Shown: piece after piece, positions 5,794-8,692 of the stretch
Numbering within the stretch: position 1 is the first letter of the stretch
Layout of the letters: each line of letters begins with the position of its first letter
NCBI GenBank assembly: GCA_030151105.1
Contig: JASLEN010000442.1
Span: 1 to 8,692 of the forward strand
Length of the DNA: 8,692 bases
Source of the DNA: Dysgonomonas sp.
GTDB lineage: Bacteria; Bacteroidota; Bacteroidia; Bacteroidales; Dysgonomonadaceae
Direction: 5' to 3'
Program-made: the position numbers and the translations under genes
The notes under the pieces: generated by a model
Databases searched by the model: none
The model's input: only the letters and a program-made list of their open reading frames with translations
What the model was told of the DNA's origin: nothing

Positions 5794-7269
5794 TTATTTA
5801 CCCATCCAGTTAATACCTTCTTGCCCTTTAAACATTTTGTCTAGTGGCTTCACCATTTCTTCTGCACTATCTGCATACATGAATTTCACTTTTTCGATAG
5901 GAGCTGTAATAAATACAGTAGATTGTGAACCTCCCATAGCATGAATATAATCCATAAACGTCCAAAGAAGGACTTCGAAAGGCAATCCTTGAGGGAAGAG
6001 CTTCACCTTACCTTGTGCTTCTAACTCTTTTAACTTATCTACATCTGGATCTGCTGGATGCACAGACATAAACATATCATATTGTTTGGAATATGTATCT
6101 ATCGTTTTAAGGATTTGAGGCATAATGCTAGATGATGGATTAGTGCTGATAATAATTAGATTCTCTCTATCATTTTCATCAAACATAGCTTGGATTGTCT
6201 TACTATCGAACTTTGTCATTTTATGAAATTGAGCCAACTGAGCAGGAGTCAACTGCTTCAACATGTTAACGGGAGGATAATCCACAGTATGCATTTCCTT
6301 CTCAAGTTTATCTTGAACAAATGTGCTATTCGTTTCTAGCAAGTCCGCTGCTTGCAACACGTATCTGTAATTATCTAGTGTTGACATAGCGTAAGGCAAC
6401 TGATAGTTATATGCGTTATCACTATCTTTGGTATGGAATCTATTATGATTATCCCAATTCAAGCCTTTCACATGATCTTCATATTTCTTCCAATTAGCTT
6501 CGCCTGTTGCTGCATCTCCAAAGGCTTTATAAAATTCGTTGTAACTACCTGCGCCATCTGTTAGAAGTGTAACTTTCACCCTTGACGAATCTATGCCTTG
6601 ACCCACGAACCAGTTGTAAGCCAAGCTCGACCTAAAGTCATCTACATAGAATGCAAAAATAGCATCTGGATCTTTCCTGTTTATCTCTAAAATCTGTTTT
6701 CTCATCTCAACACTAGCATCCAATATAGGATTGCTACTCCCTTCAAAAGTAAGGCTAGTTACATGAGCGGGAAACTGAGTAGCATCAAAGGTTTGAGTTC
6801 TATGATAGAAAAACAAACAAGGTTTTTCGTCTAACAACATATGCAGTCCAAGATAGAGGCTTGGCATTGTTCCAAATGTGGCATATATGTTATGTGTAGC
6901 ATCTTCGTTAGTCGTATTTGCTGCATTTTGCTGCACTACTAGTGTTTGAGTAAATCCTTCACTCTGAAATGTTATATCATCATGACGGGGAGCCCCTTTG
7001 TTTTCTGACAATGTCAACGTTAAAGTTGATTCTCCATCTTTTATTTTTGTTTGATCTACTGTAAACCAATCAGCATCGGTCAAGATGTTACAATCTTCTT
7101 GCGAATTGATTGCAAGCTCTACACTACGCCCATCGCTCCCTACAGAAACAAAGTCGATGCCATCATTCACCATCACTTTGTGCGTGAAGACAAACTTATC
7201 GCTGTCTGAGCAACTAGCTACAAATAAAATAAGAGTTAGTAATAAACTTAAGTTTTTCACAAATTTCAT
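5794..7269 (-). CDS. Lipoprotein with BACON-like domain and GT80 sialyltransferase-like domain
   Basis: This 491-residue protein starts with a lipoprotein signal (lipobox FVASC, lipidated Cys20, then SDSD). Residues about 45-114 look like a BACON-type beta-sandwich (ADWFTVDQ, STLTLTLSENKG, FTQTLVVQQNA). From about 125 to 480 the order of motifs follows GT80 sialyltransferases (PmST1 and Photobacterium type): NIYATFGTMPSL; VTLLTDGAGSY at the DDG site (Asp238, first acid replaced by Thr237); LTPAQLAQFHKMTKFD; MSVHPADPD (His404-Pro405); LPFEVLLWT (Glu432); and GGSQSTVF (Ser450-Thr451, replacing the Ser-Ser pair). Photobacterium enzymes also have a lipobox and an Ig-like N-terminal domain, so the layout has a precedent. 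The reaction would be sialyl transfer from CMP-sialic acid, but no CMP-sialate gene is nearby and activity is unproven. It precedes the esterase gene by 14 nt. Confidence 0.72.
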   Translation of the reverse strand: MKFVKNLSLLLTLILFVASCSDSDKFVFTHKVMVNDGIDFVSVGSDGRSVELAINSQEDCNILTDADWFTVDQTKIKDGESTLTLTLSENKGAPRHDDITFQSEGFTQTLVVQQNAANTTNEDATHNIYATFGTMPSLYLGLHMLLDEKPCLFFYHRTQTFDATQFPAHVTSLTFEGSSNPILDASVEMRKQILEINRKDPDAIFAFYVDDFRSSLAYNWFVGQGIDSSRVKVTLLTDGAGSYNEFYKAFGDAATGEANWKKYEDHVKGLNWDNHNRFHTKDSDNAYNYQLPYAMSTLDNYRYVLQAADLLETNSTFVQDKLEKEMHTVDYPPVNMLKQLTPAQLAQFHKMTKFDSKTIQAMFDENDRENLIIISTNPSSSIMPQILKTIDTYSKQYDMFMSVHPADPDVDKLKELEAQGKVKLFPQGLPFEVLLWTFMDYIHAMGGSQSTVFITAPIEKVKFMYADSAEEMVKPLDKMFKGQEGINWMGK

Positions 7270-7303
7270 AAAATACTTCTTTTTGATAATTTAAAATGAG
7301 CTA

Positions 7304-7311
7304 CAAAACTA
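7304..7311 (-). promoter_or_regulatory. Possible -7 box of the GT80-like lipoprotein gene
   Basis: On the minus strand this reads TAGTTTTG, fitting TAnnTTTG, 34 nt before the ATG at 7269. No -33 TTG sits at the right distance (the nearest CAAA, at 7340-7343, is too far), so the gene could instead be read through from the dacB-like gene upstream. Confidence 0.3.
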
Positions 7312-7360
7312 GATATAATAGAGCTTAGAGACCCATTTTCAAATATTCTTATATATCTAT

Positions 7361-7379
7361 TTAACGTAAGAAACGTTAA
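7361..7379. repeat. 7-bp inverted repeat in the dacB-lipoprotein gap
   Basis: TTAACGT (7361-7367) and ACGTTAA (7373-7379) are perfect arms with a 5-nt spacer, beginning 5 nt after the stop of the dacB-like gene. No T-run follows on the minus strand, so termination would be weak. It could be a protein-binding site upstream of the lipoprotein promoter. The rest of the 114-nt gap (7270-7383) shows only AT-rich sequence and the possible -7 box. Confidence 0.35.
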
Positions 7380-7383
7380 TTAG

Positions 7384-8692
7384 TTAAAGCACGCCTAATA
7401 ACAATTGCTCAATAGCTCTCACCACCTGATTGCGTGGAGCATTGTACTTATTTACCATAATGGTAAAAGCATATTTCTTTTCTCCATCAATACAATAGCC
7501 TGCAAAACATTGCACATCTCCAATACTCCCACTCTTCACAAACACCTTACCCTCTAGGCGTGTACCTTTCAACAAACTACGAACTGTTCCATCTTTTCCA
7601 GCCTGAGGAAATGTCCTCAGAAAAATCATCGAATTTTCACTCTTAGTTTGCATATACACCAATAGGTCTGTCATAAATTCAGCACTCACAGCATTGGTGG
7701 GAGCAAGTCCACAACCATCATACATAAAAAGGGCATTGGTATTGAGCCCTTTTTCCGTCCATACATTCTCTACCTTTTCAATCCCTTCTTCTAAGGCTAG
7801 GGAATAGATGTCAGGCTTCTTTACTCGCCCTAGTGTTCGGATAAGATGTTCTGCATAATGATTATTGCTACGCACATTTACATCTTTTGCAATCTCTGCC
7901 AATGTGGGAGAGAGATGAGTATAAAATACATTTTCATTATAAACGGTTTTATTAGAAGAGTTCATTTCTTGATGATAGGAATCATAAGTTGTTTCTACAG
8001 AGCTAACTCTACGTCCCATACCTTCCAAAACTGTAGAAATAGTCTTCCCTAAGTAAAGTCCTGGATTTGGGATATCTCCCTTAATCGTAAACTTGGCTCT
8101 ATTAGCAGGAATATTCCCTATCACCACTCGCTCATTAGACATGGGCGAACCTAGAATATAACCATTGTCTCGTCCTGTTGTATTTAACTCCAAAGTATTC
8201 GTAAAATGTAAATCTTTCATTTCGGGCTCTGTACCTATAATCTCTGGTTGAGACACTCCTTTTGTATTGAATGATAGGCGATAGGTATTATCAAATACAC
8301 TAATTCCATAAGATGAGGCAGCATAATAGTTGCCCAAATCCTCATGTATCCATTTTCGGGAAACTCCACGATAGCCAAAGTAATTGTCGATGACTAGAAT
8401 ATCTAAATTATCCTGCTTAGAAAATGCTTTGACTATCTCATTGCTCCAAGTAGTAGTAAAAGCTTGAGGAATATTGTCTAAATGCTCTGTTCCTAATGTG
8501 GGGTCACCATAACCATGTATCAATAGTCTATTCGGATTATTCTTATCTTTAGCAAGAGTCGTTTTGTATCTATAATCTGCTCCCAGCACCTCAAGAGCTG
8601 TAGCTGTAGTTACGACTTTGAGAATTGAAGCTGGAGTATATGATTTATCTTGATTGTGGCTTGCAATCACTCTTCCTGAAAAGTCTTTGACA
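7384..8692 (-). CDS. dacB: D-alanyl-D-alanine carboxypeptidase/endopeptidase, PBP4 (DacB) type, 5' end missing
   Basis: The frame is open to the right edge (435 visible residues) and begins with VKDFSGRVIASHNQD, so the GTG at 8670 is an internal Val and not the start. The signal peptide and first residues lie outside the window. All three active-site motifs of class C penicillin-binding proteins are present: SxxK in TPASILK (Ser22/Lys25 of the visible part), SxN as VRSNNH (275-277) and KTG as VFVKSGSIG (386-388, KSG). The long insert between SxxK and SxN, with GYGDPTLG near its start, is typical of PBP4. The enzyme would trim pentapeptides or cut cross-links in periplasmic peptidoglycan. It lies 114 nt upstream of the lipoprotein gene on the same strand. 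The family is sure; a functional link to the downstream genes is not. Confidence 0.92.
   Translation of the reverse strand, partial: VKDFSGRVIASHNQDKSYTPASILKVVTTATALEVLGADYRYKTTLAKDKNNPNRLLIHGYGDPTLGTEHLDNIPQAFTTTWSNEIVKAFSKQDNLDILVIDNYFGYRGVSRKWIHEDLGNYYAASSYGISVFDNTYRLSFNTKGVSQPEIIGTEPEMKDLHFTNTLELNTTGRDNGYILGSPMSNERVVIGNIPANRAKFTIKGDIPNPGLYLGKTISTVLEGMGRRVSSVETTYDSYHQEMNSSNKTVYNENVFYTHLSPTLAEIAKDVNVRSNNHYAEHLIRTLGRVKKPDIYSLALEEGIEKVENVWTEKGLNTNALFMYDGCGLAPTNAVSAEFMTDLLVYMQTKSENSMIFLRTFPQAGKDGTVRSLLKGTRLEGKVFVKSGSIGDVQCFAGYCIDGEKKYAFTIMVNKYNAPRNQVVRAIEQLLLGVL

Noticed and set aside
7361..7379. The inverted repeat after the PBP4 gene as a rho-independent terminator
   Set aside because: The stem is only 7 bp with few G-C pairs and no T-run follows on the minus strand, so it is listed only as a repeat.
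1..8692. CRISPR array, transposase, integron or phage genes
   Set aside because: No spaced direct repeats, transposase-like frames or terminal repeats were seen; all coding frames match chromosomal families.

Overview
The window is an 8.7 kb piece of an AT-rich chromosome from the phylum Bacteroidota, most likely the order Bacteroidales. The clues are TAnnTTTG-type promoter boxes ahead of several genes, start codons without a clear Shine-Dalgarno sequence, exported proteins with Gln just after the predicted signal cleavage site, and a lipoprotein with a BACON-like domain. The genus cannot be told from the sequence. Nothing suggests a phage, transposon or CRISPR locus.

Layout, left to right. 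(1) 1-274, minus strand: the N-terminal part of a Tat-exported Gfo/Idh/MocA oxidoreductase that runs off the left edge. (2) 531-890, minus: a small MarR-type regulator with a candidate operator palindrome just upstream. (3) 1047-1898, minus: two exported transthyretin/5-hydroxyisourate hydrolase (HIUase) family proteins in tandem, ended by a clear terminator. One keeps the catalytic His/Arg/His set; the other has lost both histidines. (4) 2103-2189, minus: tRNA-Ser(GCU) with its own promoter and terminator. (5) 2337-3680, minus: aspartate-semialdehyde dehydrogenase followed by a small ABM/YgiN-like monooxygenase. (6) 3909-4946, plus: the tRNA U34 hydroxylase TrhO, the only plus-strand gene, sharing a two-way terminator with the next block. 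(7) 5012-7269, minus: a lipoprotein with a BACON-like domain and a GT80-type sialyltransferase-like domain, then 14 nt later a secreted alpha/beta-hydrolase esterase. (8) 7384-8692, minus: a PBP4-type D-Ala-D-Ala carboxypeptidase running off the right edge.

Most of the window is housekeeping: lysine/threonine/methionine/diaminopimelate precursor synthesis, tRNA and wobble modification, and peptidoglycan remodelling. Two parts deserve attention. The first is the lipoprotein at 5794-7269, whose C-terminal 360 residues carry the motif order of GT80 sialyltransferases behind a lipobox and a beta-sandwich domain, paired with an exported serine esterase. The second is the exported HIUase pair, where one copy has followed a route like that of animal transthyretin, keeping the fold and losing the catalytic histidines. 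No other urate-pathway or CMP-sialate gene lies in the window, so the substrates of both systems are open.
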